64,000 bases of DNA. Source: Ceratotherium simum simum. Taxonomy: Eukaryota; Chordata; Mammalia; Perissodactyla; Rhinocerotidae. The position numbers and the translations under genes are program-made. Below, piece after piece: positions 25,080 through 37,500 of the stretch. The notes under the pieces are model-generated. The model ran no database searches, was not told where the DNA came from, and saw nothing but the letters and a program-made list of their open reading frames with translations. The DNA lies in assembly GCF_000283155.1 (NCBI RefSeq), contig NW_004454266.1:2793396-2857395 (forward strand), written 5' to 3'. Within the stretch, counting starts at the first letter, position 1. Each line of letters starts with the position of its first letter.

Positions 25080-26868
25080 CGAGACACAGGATAGAAAGCA
25101 CTGCCAACTAGAGACATATAGGGGATCCTTGGGCCCATTTTTATTAATTTCCCCTTTCATCAAAACCCTGCCTTATCTATCTTCTCACACCACTTCATGA
25201 CTACAAAATATTTATTAGTTGAAGAAATGAATGAAGATATGTGGGCAGAACTAATATCTACCCATTCCTTCAGGAGACAAAGAATTTATTCTTGTGTTTG
25301 GCCGCTTCTTCTCTTTTCTCGTGTTTTCATCGTTAGGAGTCACTTTTCAGAGTTTTGCCCTATCATTTGAGTGGCCTGTGTTTAGTTTAACCATTACAGA
25401 CTGGAGAGAATTGACTATAGCCTTCATCATGAAAGAGTGTGGATGTGACCTTTTTAGAATGGCTGCACAGTAGCTTAAGGACATCCTTGCATCAGGATGT
25501 AAATGTGTATATGTCATTACATAGCTACTGCGCACAATTCTAAACACAACATAGGGCCATACTAAGAACACTGTGTACTTCTCAGCAAGGGTCTCCCAGG
25601 TTAAGTGTGGCTTTTCTTGTCTTAGGCTTACTCTCTCTGTCTGCACTATAGGCACCTCCTTAAAGGGAAGGAGCAAGATATGGAATACAAGCACTAAAGA
25701 AAAAAACATTAAAGGACTCTTCCTGGTGGCTGTTTCTTCCCATGCACTGGAGATGAGAGAATAATCAGGGCCTACTCTGTTTGAAGAATCTCCTTTGCTA
25801 ATTACAGCTTCCCCTCTCACATCTGCCTAATTTTGTTACTGACTCAGGAGACCTCTAGGGAGCCATGTTGGTATTCATATGTTTTCAAGAGAAGAAAGTG
25901 GAATATTTAGGAAGACCTCTGGTGAGCACACCACATCTAGATTTTGGACAACTTTGGCAACATCCCTTAGGGATTCTAGGTGATTGGGGAAACCACAGCT
26001 ATAGCAGCTTCTGGGAGCTCAGATCATCAGAAGGCCAACTCCACAAGGTGACCAATCCAGCTTGGAACCCTGACCTCTCACAGCACCCTAGCCTTGAAAC
26101 CTACATCTTCATCACTGTGTAACACAGCACCTGGGCTCTATTGTACCTCTTCACCTTGCCTGCTCCTGCTCTCTGAATTTTCTTTTCTGATCTTTTCCCT
26201 GATCTACCTCTGCTTTATATGTCCACACCTTACATCTCCCAGTCCTCTGGCTCTAGAAGAAAAACATGAGCTGCCTAATATCTCACCCCTAGCCCTTGTG
26301 CCTGGTCGACAAATCCCAGATCTCTTCTGCATATTCTTACCACTTAGCAAACTTGTTTTAGTTCCACACTTGCTGATCTGCACGTTAAAGCCCAAATTAT
26401 CATAAATGCCTCCATTCTACATGGCTTTCCCTTGACTCCGTTCCTTTACCTCAAGTGAGATTATTATACATCATTTTACTTTCCTTTCAACCAACTAGCT
26501 CCCTTCCCTGATTCTTGGGGCTTCCTTAAGGTCAGAATGCAGAGAAAAAGAATCATCTGCAAACCATATCCATATTTTTTAATTCCTTTTTGTCCCCACC
26601 ATAGACTAAACATTTATTTGCTTGAGGCAATTTGTGACTTTCTGGTTTCAGTTCAGTGACTATTTTCCTGGCATCTGTGATAAAGGGAATTATTTAATGT
26701 GTCTCATTTAAGCATGGATATCCAGATAACAATTAGCAGTCAACAAGACAATTGTGAATGATTCCTAAATTTAAAAATTTAGATTTTATACATACATGTC
26801 AGAGTTTAGGGATCAAAAAGTCAATTTTCTTTGTTAACTCCACAGCCTTAAACAAAGCCTGAAAGTAA
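25080..26868. other. intron of the dead gene, nothing recognised
   Basis: Open frames such as 25347-25820 minus (157 codons) have no recognisable domain. They are taken as chance. Confidence 0.45.
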
Positions 26869-26869
26869 A

Positions 26870-27310
26870 GTGTTAAAAAACAAAATTCAACTGAGTAAAT
26901 TTGAAGATCTAATTGGTTTTATTAAACAATTCGTGAATCTGGCAGCGTCTCATCTCGCAACTAGAGGGGTGCTCCAAGGGGTTGTACAAAATGTAAGGTT
27001 TTTTATGGGAAGGAGGGTGGGGCAAGAAAGTTATTTGCAAAAGAAAAGAAAGGATTATTTCAGGCCACGACATCTCTTTAGGGGGAAGGGAACAGGAGTC
27101 TTCATCATGCAGATTACCTCTTCTTTCTTTGGGGGATGGATTACCTCTTTGGTGTTGGCCAGAAAATTCCAGACTGGTCAATTAAGATTACAGTTCTAGG
27201 AAAGGTTGAAACTACTATTGGGTTAGATATTAATTCTAGGTTTGGTATCATGGGCTTTAGCACAAGAGATGCCATTTGGGGCCTGTGCTTTTCTCTTTAA
27301 CAAAGGGGTT
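26870..27310 (-). mobile_element. LTR-like repeat, minus strand
   Basis: On the minus strand the end reads 'gaattgtttaataaaaccaa', then '..tttactcagttgaatttt', like a retroviral LTR with its AATAAA. No viral gene is attached. The 109-codon + frame across it is chance. Confidence 0.45.
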
Positions 27311-28233
27311 CTGTCAGGATCCGGAGTGGCTCCCCATGATTCAGTGTTTGGCTTCAGCAGAATATTTTCTGTCCTCTTTTATCACAAGCTCCCTACTGCC
27401 TGCTTCTAGTTCACACTTCTAGTCATTAGACTAGAAGAACACAAGCATGTGTATACTGGGTCACACCCATGGTCCTTCCAGGCTGATGCTTTATCTTAGA
27501 CAAAAGAATTAAAGTTCTTGTCCTCTTTCTCACTCTCAAAAATGTCTACAATTCCCTTAGTAACTCCATACAGCTTGCTCATGAGTCAAGTTATTAAATC
27601 CCTTTACAACTGACTGAGTTTGTAGGACTACCAGCGGCTGTGTAGTCTATCCTCTGTGCCCCCTCTTCACCTCCTTGGCTGCTTTGGTCAAGCTGCTCTG
27701 GATGTCCTCCAGTTCATCTGATTAACTTGCCCCATTCTTTACTTCCTTGCAGTCTTCCTTCATCACGCCATCCCATGTCTCTAACAGGCTCATCATCTCC
27801 TCCTTCAGCCTTTTTTACTTGCCACAACTACTGGTTGCTACTGCTTGGCACCTCTCCTGACACGTCAGACTATTGGTCGCACCCCTGTTCACAGCCTAGG
27901 TTTTACCCTACAGCATTCTCCTTTCCGCTCTTTAAAAATGCCAAATTCTGTTCAGTAAGTCACTTTCCCTTGGCTACCAAGTCCCAAGGCCATGGCGATA
28001 TCCTCTTGTTATCTTCATGATGGTTGATCTCTAGCCCTTCTATAGGTGTGTCCTTCCTGTTTGAACAATTAGCAAATCTAATGTGCCAGGACCCAGTCTC
28101 CTGTCAGTGGCATATGGTAGTGATACTTTGTAGGCATTTACCCGTGCTCAAGCATACTACACTTTTATTTTACTTGATTCATTCTGTCTTCCCTAGGATG
28201 GGGAAGGACTGACAAATTTCTTTTGCATTTCAG
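27311..28233. other. intron of the dead gene, nothing recognised
   Basis: Pyrimidine-rich, with L2-like texture in 27690-28010. No exon is recognised. Confidence 0.4.
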
Positions 28234-29182
28234 GTAAAGAATCCAAGACTGGTGGGCCGGCTGGCGGCGCAGCGGTTAAGTGCGTGCTCGGCTTCCGCGG
28301 CCTGGGGTTCTCAGGTTCGTATCCCAGACAGTCACCGATGCACTGCTCATCAAGCCATGCTGTGGCAGTGTCTCATATAAAGTAGAGGAAGATGGGCACG
28401 GATGTTAGCCCAGGGCTAGTCTTCCTCACCAAAAAAAAAAAAAAAAGAATCCAAGACTGGAAACACGGAGACTAAATGCAAGCGAGAGAAGTTGGCCTTA
28501 GAGCAGGAAACACTTGAAGTGAAACCTAAAACAATTCTATGCAGACCTCGAATAAAAGTTTCTGAGAGCCCCAAATGCTACAGAAGCAGTGAATGTAGCT
28601 TAGCAAAGGAGTGGAGCAAACCCACGTGGGAAAAAGGTTCACGTGTGGTGAGTGTTAGAAGGGCTTTATCCAGGTCTAGGCCTCCCAACTCACCCCAGAA
28701 TCCACCCTGGGGAAAAGCCATATGCGTGTGCTGACGGGACGAAGGCACCGCGGCAGCGGTTGGACCTGACCGAGCACCATGAAGCTTCGCGCAGCCAGGG
28801 GCAGGCGCACGGACGGGCGGCCATACGCATGCGCTGCTCTGCTGCAGCCTCCACGCCGCAGTGGACCAGGCAACCGCCTTCTTCCTCAGGGCTGACCACG
28901 TGCTCTACCAGTGTGTCAGCGCCGGGAGCAGATCATATGCGTGTGAAGGCTGCGCTAGCCCGTCATCAGGAGCTCTGACCTCGTCCAGCACTGGCGGGTC
29001 CACACCCGCAAGAGGCCTTATAAGTGTAGCAAACCTTCCACCAGCGCTCCGCCCACAACCAGAGGGTCCACATGGGCGAGAGGCCCTATCAGTGGGAGGA
29101 GTGGGGCAACACCTTGGATCAGAGCTCAACATTTCTTGAGCATAAGAAAACCCATCAAAAAAAGAAAAGAAAAAAAAAGCCA
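28234..29182 (+). pseudogene. dead gene, zinc-finger exon
   Basis: After TTTCAG at 28233 the frame reads GKESKTG, is broken by an ERE, and resumes as ESKTGNTETKCKREKLALEQ and on to SLAKEWSKPTWEK. The first finger reads FTCGEC, stop, KGFIQ. Then RIHPGEKPYAC starts a finger that loses its later Cys. Further finger scraps with shifts follow, up to GERPYQWEEWGNT.. and FLEHKKTH. The exon is unusually CpG-rich from 28690 to 29060. Confidence 0.85.
28253..28443 (+). mobile_element. ERE SINE inside the dead zinc-finger exon
   Basis: Starts 'tgggccggctggcggcgcag', has a GGTTCGTATCC B-box-like site, the tail 'gatgttagcccagggctag' and poly-A. An exact 17-bp direct repeat AAAGAATCCAAGACTGG (28236-28252 and 28444-28460) marks the insertion. 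It is one of the freshest insertions in the window. Confidence 0.92.
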
Positions 29183-29189
29183 AAAAAAA

Positions 29190-30495
29190 AAAAATACTAA
29201 TTGGTGGTGTAATGGAAAGTCTTTGGGCAGAGCCTGAATAAGTTTGTTTGAATCAATGAAAGAAGAAATGAAGAGCTTAATTCTTACACCAGGAGTGCAT
29301 CTACTACATTGAAAACCGATTGTGTCTTTGGTCAGAACCCATATTTTACGGCTAACGGCAAATTTTGAGAGGCTGTGTGTAAGACAGGAGCTGAGTATCA
29401 CAGAATAAATAAAACAGACCTTGACCCTGCATCGACACTGACAGGCGCCCTGCCTTGGAAGACAAATTCCAATTATATACAAGCATAGCCATAGAATTAG
29501 TGGACCTGAACACTTTGGTAAATGTATCCTGGAGAGAAACTTTTATCAGACAGTTGGATTTGGCACTTCCTTCCTTCTGAAAACATTAGAAACTCCACAT
29601 GAGCAAGGAGTTCCGTATCCGTTTGGGATTTGTCCTGAATGGCAAAGGAGCAAAACCACAGTGAAGAAAGAACATTACAGTATAAAATGAGGGAAGGATG
29701 CAGTCTGAGCTTGGGTTTTAGAGTATCTAGGCACAACGGCACACCAGACTGATGTTAACTTTCTATCCAGTTATTGATAGAGAGTCTCTAATTAGATCCC
29801 TCAACGTGGGGAATGCAGGAAGGCTTGGTCAGAATCATTTTTGTCCTGCCTTGAAAAATCTATGGTGATTCAGTTGAACAGTTTCATGGAGCCAGTCAGA
29901 TTAGTAAAGGGTGCCTGGGCCTCTTCTAATGCATAAATTTACCAATGAAGTTGTAAAGTCACCACTTGTCTTCATCTCTCACCCCAAATTATTCTGTCTT
30001 TTTTTCCCATTGAGGTTACTATCATACTCCACCGTTCTAAAGTGCACTTTAAAGATAAGACAATTTTTTTGGATCGCTAATTTTTCCCATCAAGTCTCAA
30101 TGTATTCTCAATATCCTGAATGGTACAGAAAATAGATTAATTTCAAGTCCTCTTTTGGTTACAAAAGAGATTCTTCAGAAGCTTACTGTTTAGTAAAGGA
30201 TGTGACCTGAACACAAATAACTACCACGTAAGGCAGCAGTATTGGAGAAGCACCATAGAAGTGGTGTGGACAGAAGTACCATAGGTGTTCAGTACAATGG
30301 TGGGGCAGAGTGGAGAAAAACATCATTCTCTTGCTATAGATCTGCAGGAAATTTTGGAATGCTTTCCTAAACTACAGCCCTTCACAATTACAAAGATGTT
30401 GACCTCTCTTGCAATGTGACTTTTTGGGGATTTGTATAGAGAAGTACAAACAGAATAAAAACTAGAAAAAACCATAAAACAAATGAGTACTCAGT
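29190..30495. other. 3' flank of the dead gene
   Basis: Possible old 3' UTR, with AATAAA at 29404-29409. No other gene or clear repeat is seen. Confidence 0.4.
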
Positions 30496-30499
30496 ATTA

Positions 30500-30650
30500 G
30501 CCTCATGGGCTGTACTACTTACTAGCTATGTGAATTTGGAAATGCTACTTAATCTTTATGCCTGTTTCCTCATCTATAGAATGGGAATATGAATAATGTA
30601 ATATTTGTAAAACTCTTAGAACAGTGTCTTATAAGTGCTATAAAAATTTT
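30500..30650 (+). repeat. MIR SINE
   Basis: 'actagctatgtgaatttgg', 'tcctcatctatagaatggga' and 'aaactcttagaacagtgtc' follow the MIR consensus. Confidence 0.7.
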
Positions 30651-30654
30651 CATT

Positions 30655-30656
<2 letters not shown>

Positions 30657-30714
<58 letters not shown>
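30657..30714 (+). repeat. compound microsatellite (GT)15 then (GA)n
   Basis: Thirty bases of perfect GT repeat (30657-30686), AA, then a pure GA run to 30714. It sits at the 3' end of the MIR. Confidence 0.95.
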
Positions 30715-30719
<5 letters not shown>

Positions 30720-32952
30720 AGAAATAGGAGTCCAAAACTTATGCTCCTGTATCCAACTTCATCTCCTAGCCTAGGAGGAGGAGACCAGATATGAATCGAT
30801 GATATATCACTTAGAATTGGGTTCAGTTGGGAGTAACAAAGGCTTAATCCCTCCCTCTCCCTCAGAAGCAATGACTTAAGATAGAAGTTTATTGTCCTCA
30901 TGTGTAAATTTTGGAGGTAGGCAATTTCCAGGGCTCTATTCCACAAAGTCTTCAGGGAACCAGGTTCCTTCTAGCTCATTTCTCCAACACTTCCTGAGCA
31001 GTTACTGGTTGTATAGACTGGGCCAGTTCTGCTCTAGTCTTAGGGAGTCACTCACCCTTTCCCTTGGGCTCACTGTTTCTTATTTCTTAACTGTGCCGTG
31101 GTGTGGTACTGATGGCTATGGTGAGAGTGTGGGCCAGGCTAAGAAAGCTGATCTGCCCAAGGTCACATACTTGGAATTCAGAGACTTTCTGGTGCCAAAA
31201 CCCACATAAGTCCACTATTTATGATGCTTCATAACATACTGTCTCTACCTTCTACATAGCTGATGCTGATTTGCTCTTTAGGACTCTCACGGTGGATGTG
31301 ATTTGGAGAAGGGCTTGCGGGGCTGAGGGGAGGCTGTGATGGGCAACCAGGCACCATCACAGAACTGTGATTTAAATGATAGTAATAGCAAAGGAGTGGT
31401 GAGACACAAAGAGATTCAAGAGAGATTAGAGGTGGGTGGTAGAAGGATGGAATCACAGACGACATCCGTGGTACCTGGGTGAGTGAGTACTAATGTCATA
31501 TACTTAATTATGGAACCCTAGAGAAGAGAAGAGCAGACTTAGAAGGGGGCAGATATTAAGGGCAGCCTTTGATAAATGCCAAGATGGGATGGCTAAAGGG
31601 CTCTAAAAATCAGGATAAAAATGAAAATGAAATAAGAGGTTATTCTGTAAATATTTCTTGCCCACATTAGCAATTACTATCTGTACCACTCACTTAAATC
31701 TTTAATCAAAACCTGCATTCTATTAATACTCTTGTAGGTAGATATTTATAGATACCAGACACTCCAGCACTTGAAAGCAGAAACCAACTCCCCTTAGTGA
31801 TGTATTTCACAAGGAATATCAGATCAATTCAAAGTAGCAGTGAACATATTTTCTTTGAGCATCTGATTGTAGAGTAAGTGAATCTGTGACTCTGTTACGC
31901 ATGGCTTACACCTCTACCTTAGCATGCACATAATAGACACTCCTGTTCAAAGAATTCAAGCCTGACCACTTGCCTTGCAACCAGGATGTGAAAGGAAGGC
32001 AAGGAGTTGTGGCTGTGACCCACAAAAATGAGATCAGGTCTGTCTTCTCTTAACCGTCTAGACTAATTCACCAGTACTAGACTTCATCACTAAGCAGTCA
32101 CGGTTCACATCATTCACTTCTTTCAAGGATTTTTCCTTGGGTTATCTATCCTGATGACTTTAATCCTGGACTCACTCATTTATCTCGTTAGTTGATTTCA
32201 ACATGGGCTTTATATCAACTTAACTCTACTGCTGTCCTTTCCTTTCTTCTCATGGTGATGCTATTGTTACTCTGATTTGTTCATATTTCCTCAGTTTTCT
32301 TTACTCTTCTGGCTTCTGCTGCTGACTTTCACGGTCACAGTAGGATACACCTTTCACTTCAATTTTCAGAGGCACTGCTTCACCTCTGGCTTTTCCTTTG
32401 CAGTACTCTCCTCTTCCAACCACCCCGCCTGGCTCTCCTCACCTACACACAATCTGATCCAGTTTTACACCAACACTGGGGTCTTCAGCCTCTTATCCCC
32501 TACGTTATGTTTAGATCATCCTTACCTCACAGGCTCTGTCTCAGTTTTCAACTATGGATTCAGCGCCATTCTATGGTTACTATGACATTGCCTGCATTTT
32601 TAAAATGGCATTCTCCAGAGAAAATTACCAAAAAAAACCAGGCAGGATTTCATCCTTTAAATGCACAAGATAATCAATTCAACAAATAAATGATTTCCCA
32701 CATGTCTAACACCAAAATTAGACATAGAAAAAAATTCCATTGGAGTTCAACATTTTTACAGATAATTTTTAACATTCCTTGTCATAATAGTCTTTGAAAC
32801 TCTATATAAATGTCTGATTTTTAAAATATTAGTTACTTAAGTACTTAATTTCATTCCGTACATCAGGTTTGCTTTGGGAGAGCACAAACTGAAGCGTAGT
32901 GGTGATTTTTCTGTGTCTTGTTAATGTCTGCATTGTGTCCATTTTATCTGCC
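30720..32952. other. intergenic, convergent gap before PGBD1
   Basis: No coding exon is recognised. Segments such as 30870-31010 have old-repeat texture. The last part probably contains the PGBD1 3' UTR; no clean AATAAA was found on the minus strand close to the stop. Confidence 0.4.
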
Positions 32953-34510
32953 TTAATCTGACAGATTAGCATTGTGTTCCAAGTAGAAATGTGCAACATA
33001 TCTCCAAAAATCCAAGAGGTCTAGAGAGGCACCTGGGTTACAGGCTCTGTGTAGCTGCCATGCATTGTTCATGGCTACATCAATCATGTAGCTCACCAAA
33101 ATTGAGTACCATTTCTTGCTTCTTATTCTCACCCTATATTTGGAAATGATTTGATCCATTTTAGCTACACCTTCCCTGCATTCATCATACAATTTCACTA
33201 TGGCTGGTTGACTTATCTGAGGGATCTCCTTGTCATCCGCAATACAACTTATCTCATTGACTGGCTCTATGCCAACAGCACTGGAGCACAGACTGATAAT
33301 GCCATTACCATGCCAACGACACAAAATTATCTCATCATTTTCTTCCACTTGGAAATCAAAATACCCCTTCTTCATTTTTTTCATATGTTCCACATTCATA
33401 AGGGGACATTTTTCAGTCCTATTCTCACGAATTGTTCCTGTTGCCCGCACTCCTTTCTTCTTCAAGGCTGACACCAATTTGATGCTTGTAAAGAAGCTAT
33501 CAAAACACAGGTGATAGGGGTATTGACCTCTCTCTAAAAGAACATCAGCAAAATTCATCACTAGATTTCCACCTAAACCAAGATCAAGATCCCTATCTGC
33601 CATCACAGTTGATTCTTCTTGATAGGGCTCAAACCAAACCAGATAACCCTGTGTGGTTGTACCACACCAAATTTTATAGCCAATTCTAATAGGTTTCCCA
33701 TTCAGGAATTGGTCACTATCAAAGCATTCACACATTGTCTTATCAAAACAATAGTATTCTTCTAGGGGAGCATACAGGAGGAAATTTTTATTCATTTGCT
33801 TTATGAGAGGCCTCAATTTTGTAAATTTGTCTTTTTGATCTAGGTGGCTATTATCTGCAAAATGCAAGTGTGAGAAAATCAATTCAAATCTGTCCCTTCT
33901 AATTGCATCTCTAACCAGGTTCTGATCGGCATCAGAGATTTCCCAATACATTCCCCTTCTGGGACGCTTCACAAATCCACTCAAAAGCAGGACACCAAAC
34001 ACACACCTCATTTCTGGAACTGTGACTTCCAAGTTGACATTTTTCTGAGAAGCATAATTATTGGTTTCATTGACAATCAAGTTGAATGTTTCATCATCAA
34101 AAAATAATTCAAAGAGCTCTACTGGGTTCAACTTTTCACTCTTGAGATTCAAAAGTCCAGAATCCAGTGCTGACCAGCTTGGAAAGTTGGGTTTAATGTC
34201 TCTTTTGGTCCAATTCTTCTCTGGGACACTTGACACCTTTAGCTTTTTTGGAACAGGCTGGGTCTCAGGCTCGTTATCTTCTTCCACATCTGAGTCACCA
34301 GAAAATGCAAGGCCTTGGAGCAGTTCACTCACTCGAGCTTTGTCTTTTTTTCTCCCTTTTCGGGTAATGTCTCCTGCAGCATATTCCAAGGATGAGATGT
34401 GCATCCGGGCCCACAAGTCGCCCGGGTGACGGTCCTTCAGAGTGTTCAAATGTGCAACTGTCCTTTCAGTAGGGGCGGGAGTACTACCAGGGACCCAGGA
34501 TATGCAATCT
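32953..34510 (-). CDS. PGBD1: PGBD1 last coding exon (transposase-derived)
   Basis: Starts after TTTCCCAG at 34511 and completes a split Arg codon. It encodes an acidic spacer with the basic patch RKGRKKDK, then the whole piggyBac-like domain, ending EHNANLSD and TGA-type stop on the minus strand. The frame stays open for 518 codons, a sign of selection. Confidence 0.95.
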
Positions 34511-37500
34511 CTGGGAAAGGAAAAAAAACATATGCTATAAAAATCCTCAGTCTTATTCGCTACATGAAAAATCCACTGATGCCTAAGGATTCTTTTGTGG
34601 GGATTACTTACTTTGCACTCCTCATGTTTCCTTGAGGAGGACTTTGTCCAGACCTAACATTTCTGGCCCCTCCCCACCTTTGACTCACTCCTCATGACTT
34701 AACTAATTCATCTGGGAGAAGGAACTGGGTTGTCCTCTTTAGGAGCAAGTGGCAGGCATTCCACGCTCCTTTTTGCCCCAGGTTGTATGGAGCAGGCCCA
34801 TGCAGTGGCAGGTCTGCTACACTCCTCCTCTGCCACCATGCGCCCATTCAGCTCTGCCTCTGAGCTGCTTTACCAGTGTAGCTTCTGTCAATAACAAAGC
34901 TGAGGTTTCCAGAACCATCTGTCTTACTCCTGTGTGTCTTTCAATTGGTTCTGAACTTGGACAAGGAAGGGGGTTATTATTTACTGGGCCCCCCTCACCT
35001 CTCACAGAATTTCTGAACACAAAAGGATTTAGCATCTTCTAGTTCTACATTCTTCTGGTGCACACACTGCTCTGGGGGGAAACAAAAGGGAAACTCAAAC
35101 TTACTGCCCTTGAACTGATTTTTATGGAAGCTAAAGTTACTAAAATGAAAAGTATTATTTTATGCAAACTTCTTTTTTAATTCGAGAAATTTGCATTTCA
35201 TTTACTAATGTCCTATTGGTAAACAGTCTAGTTTTAGAAGACGTAAGGGGGAAAAAAGCAGTGAAGAGTATCTTTTAATATAATTTACACTACATATATT
35301 TATTTATTTATTTACTTAAAGGATTTATCAATCTGGGTGTCCTCATTGTCCACGTGTAGGACCCATTCAACACATCCCTCTTAGAGTCCCCTGACACCCT
35401 CAACTTCAGGGACCCTCCTTGAATCCCATCATTCCACTGACTCTTTCCACTGCTGAAATCTAAACTCCAAGAGCTCACTCTCTATCCTCAATTTCTTTTC
35501 ACTCCAGACTCCTCACACCTTTGTCTCATGATCCCTGTTCTTCCATCTCAGACTCCTCCATTCCCTCCTGCTTCCCCCTCCCTTCCTCTTCAGTCTAGAC
35601 TCCATGATCCATCACCTTAGCTCCTCTCTTGCCAGGACAGTCAACCACCCTGCCCCAGTGTCCTTCTGTAGCATTGGACCAGCAAAACTTCCGCACTGGA
35701 TCAACCCTTGTTGGTCTTCTCTGTTCCTCACTCAGGGGTGAGCAGTGCCAGAGAAACCACACAACTAGGTAGACTGACACTGCTAAAAATGATGGGCTCC
35801 AAATTCAGCTAGTTACTCAATACTGCCCAGAATCCTTCTCATTTCCTCTTGTCCCTTTCTTCCCAGTTCCCTATAGCAGATATTTCAAATCTTCATCACT
35901 CTTTTCAAATCTTCTGCCAGATTCTTGGGATCTCCAAACATGACCTCTTTTTCTACTCCAAAGAGGACCCAGAATTTTTCAAGCAAAAACTTGCTCTTTG
36001 AAACAGTCTCCTTCCACGGCTCCTGTGACTCCTCTCTCTAGTTCTTCTTCAGGCTTCTCTAGGTATTTGCATATTCTATTTCTCTGCCTCTCTCCTTTCC
36101 ACATCCTCTTTATCTAGCAAATTCCTGCTTAGTTATCAAGTCTTGTTTCAGATGTCACCTCTTCTGGGACACCTTCTCTAATACTCCAAATCTCAGTTGG
36201 GTAACTCTCCCGCATGCTCTATCACAGCTACAGGGCCCTTTATCACATTGTATGGTAGTTCTGGGTTTCCCCATCTGCTGTACTCACGTGATTTAGTGAG
36301 GGTAGAGTCTCTGTATTATATATAACTCTGAATAGGAGTGATAAAATGCTTGCTGAATGAGTGGAAGAAAGGAAGAATAATATGAAATGAAATGAAAGTT
36401 GGAAACTTCTATAGGTGTCCCTGGAAAACAATGTCTTTTCAACACAACTATCTCTTGGCCTCTCCTCTCTTATCAGACCATCACTTGATTCCCCAAACCC
36501 AATTCTTGATCCATACCTCTGTCTAGTCCTTCTTGGCCTGTGACATCCTGAGAAAGTTTCAAATCCCTACTAATCTGCTCCAGGATGGTGGCAGACTGTT
36601 ACTTTCCTGCCAACATCCCTTGCCCTCTTCCTCTTAACTAGCAGAAACCCAATTCTATTTGGGGCAGTGATATGTCCAGGTCCAGGCCATGAACTGCTCT
36701 AAGCCAGTGATGATAAGCCTAACCCCTTTTTCAGATACTCAATTCTGTAGCCTCTCTTGTAGCCAAAGACAGTCATGTGACTCAGTTTCAGCCAGTAAGA
36801 AATAAGGGGAAGACTGTTGGGGCTTCGAGGAAGGAGTTTGCTTTCTTGATAAGAGGGACAGTAAGGGTAGGGGTGTCCTTCTACCTCCTTTCTGCTTCAA
36901 ACAGACACAGTACTTGGAGCTCCAGGGGCCATCTTGTGGTCCTGCACACTAAGGATGGTGGAACAACAAGAGACTCAGAGCTTGGATCCTCAAATATGAA
37001 AACCGAATAATGCCAAATGTTGAAGGGGATGTAGAGATAAATGAACCCTCAACTACTGATCTGTGAGTGTACATGGTGCATTCTTTCTAGAAGTCAATTT
37101 AGCAGTACTGAATTAAATTTAGTAAAAACACATCCTAGGGCTCAGTAGTTCTGTTCCTAGGTATTTATCCCAAAGAAATTCTCACAGGAAGCATGTTTGA
37201 GGACGTTCACTGTCGCACTGTTCATACTAGCGGGGAGTTGGAGGCCATCTGGGGGACCATCTCTGGGGAAGCTGATAGGCAAACCATGATGGATGTGCAC
37301 CACAGGGGACTACGCAGCAGGGATAAGTAAAGGAATCAGTGTATACACAGAAATACAGACAGGTCTTAAAACATTATGCTAAGTGATAAAACAAGAAACA
37401 GAACAATATTTATTCATAATGCTATTTAAATAATTTAAAACACATGCACATAAAACTAAAGTGCATATTTTACAGGAACACATATTAAGAATGGATACAC

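Larger units (their letters stand above)
24180..29182 (+). pseudogene. unnamed dead SCAN zinc-finger gene
   Basis: Three remnants in order on the + strand match the exon plan of the neighbouring ZSCAN genes: a SCAN exon (24180-24627), a linker exon (about 24930-25078) and a zinc-finger exon (28234-29182). The SCAN frame is shifted and lacks part of the LLVLEQF helix, the linker has a TAG, and the finger exon has stops, shifts and lost Cys/His residues. Family members make nuclear DNA-binding dimers; this copy cannot make a full protein. A CpG island at 20.18-20.42 kb is the likely old promoter. An ERE SINE sits 19-20 nt inside the finger exon. AATAAA at 29404 could be its old poly-A signal. 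It is not a processed copy, because introns and splice sites remain. I do not recognise its named orthologue. Confidence 0.8.

Noticed and set aside
25347..25820. 157-codon minus frame in the dead gene's intron
   Set aside because: No recognisable domain, no splice sites and no sign of selection by eye.
26870..27310. Possible endogenous retrovirus with genes
   Set aside because: Only LTR-like sequence is seen. No gag, pol or env reading frame is present next to it or elsewhere in the window.
32953..34510. Active piggyBac transposon
   Set aside because: The frame is part of a six-exon host gene, one catalytic Asp is replaced, the C-terminal Cys-rich domain is absent and no TTAA-flanked inverted ends were noticed.
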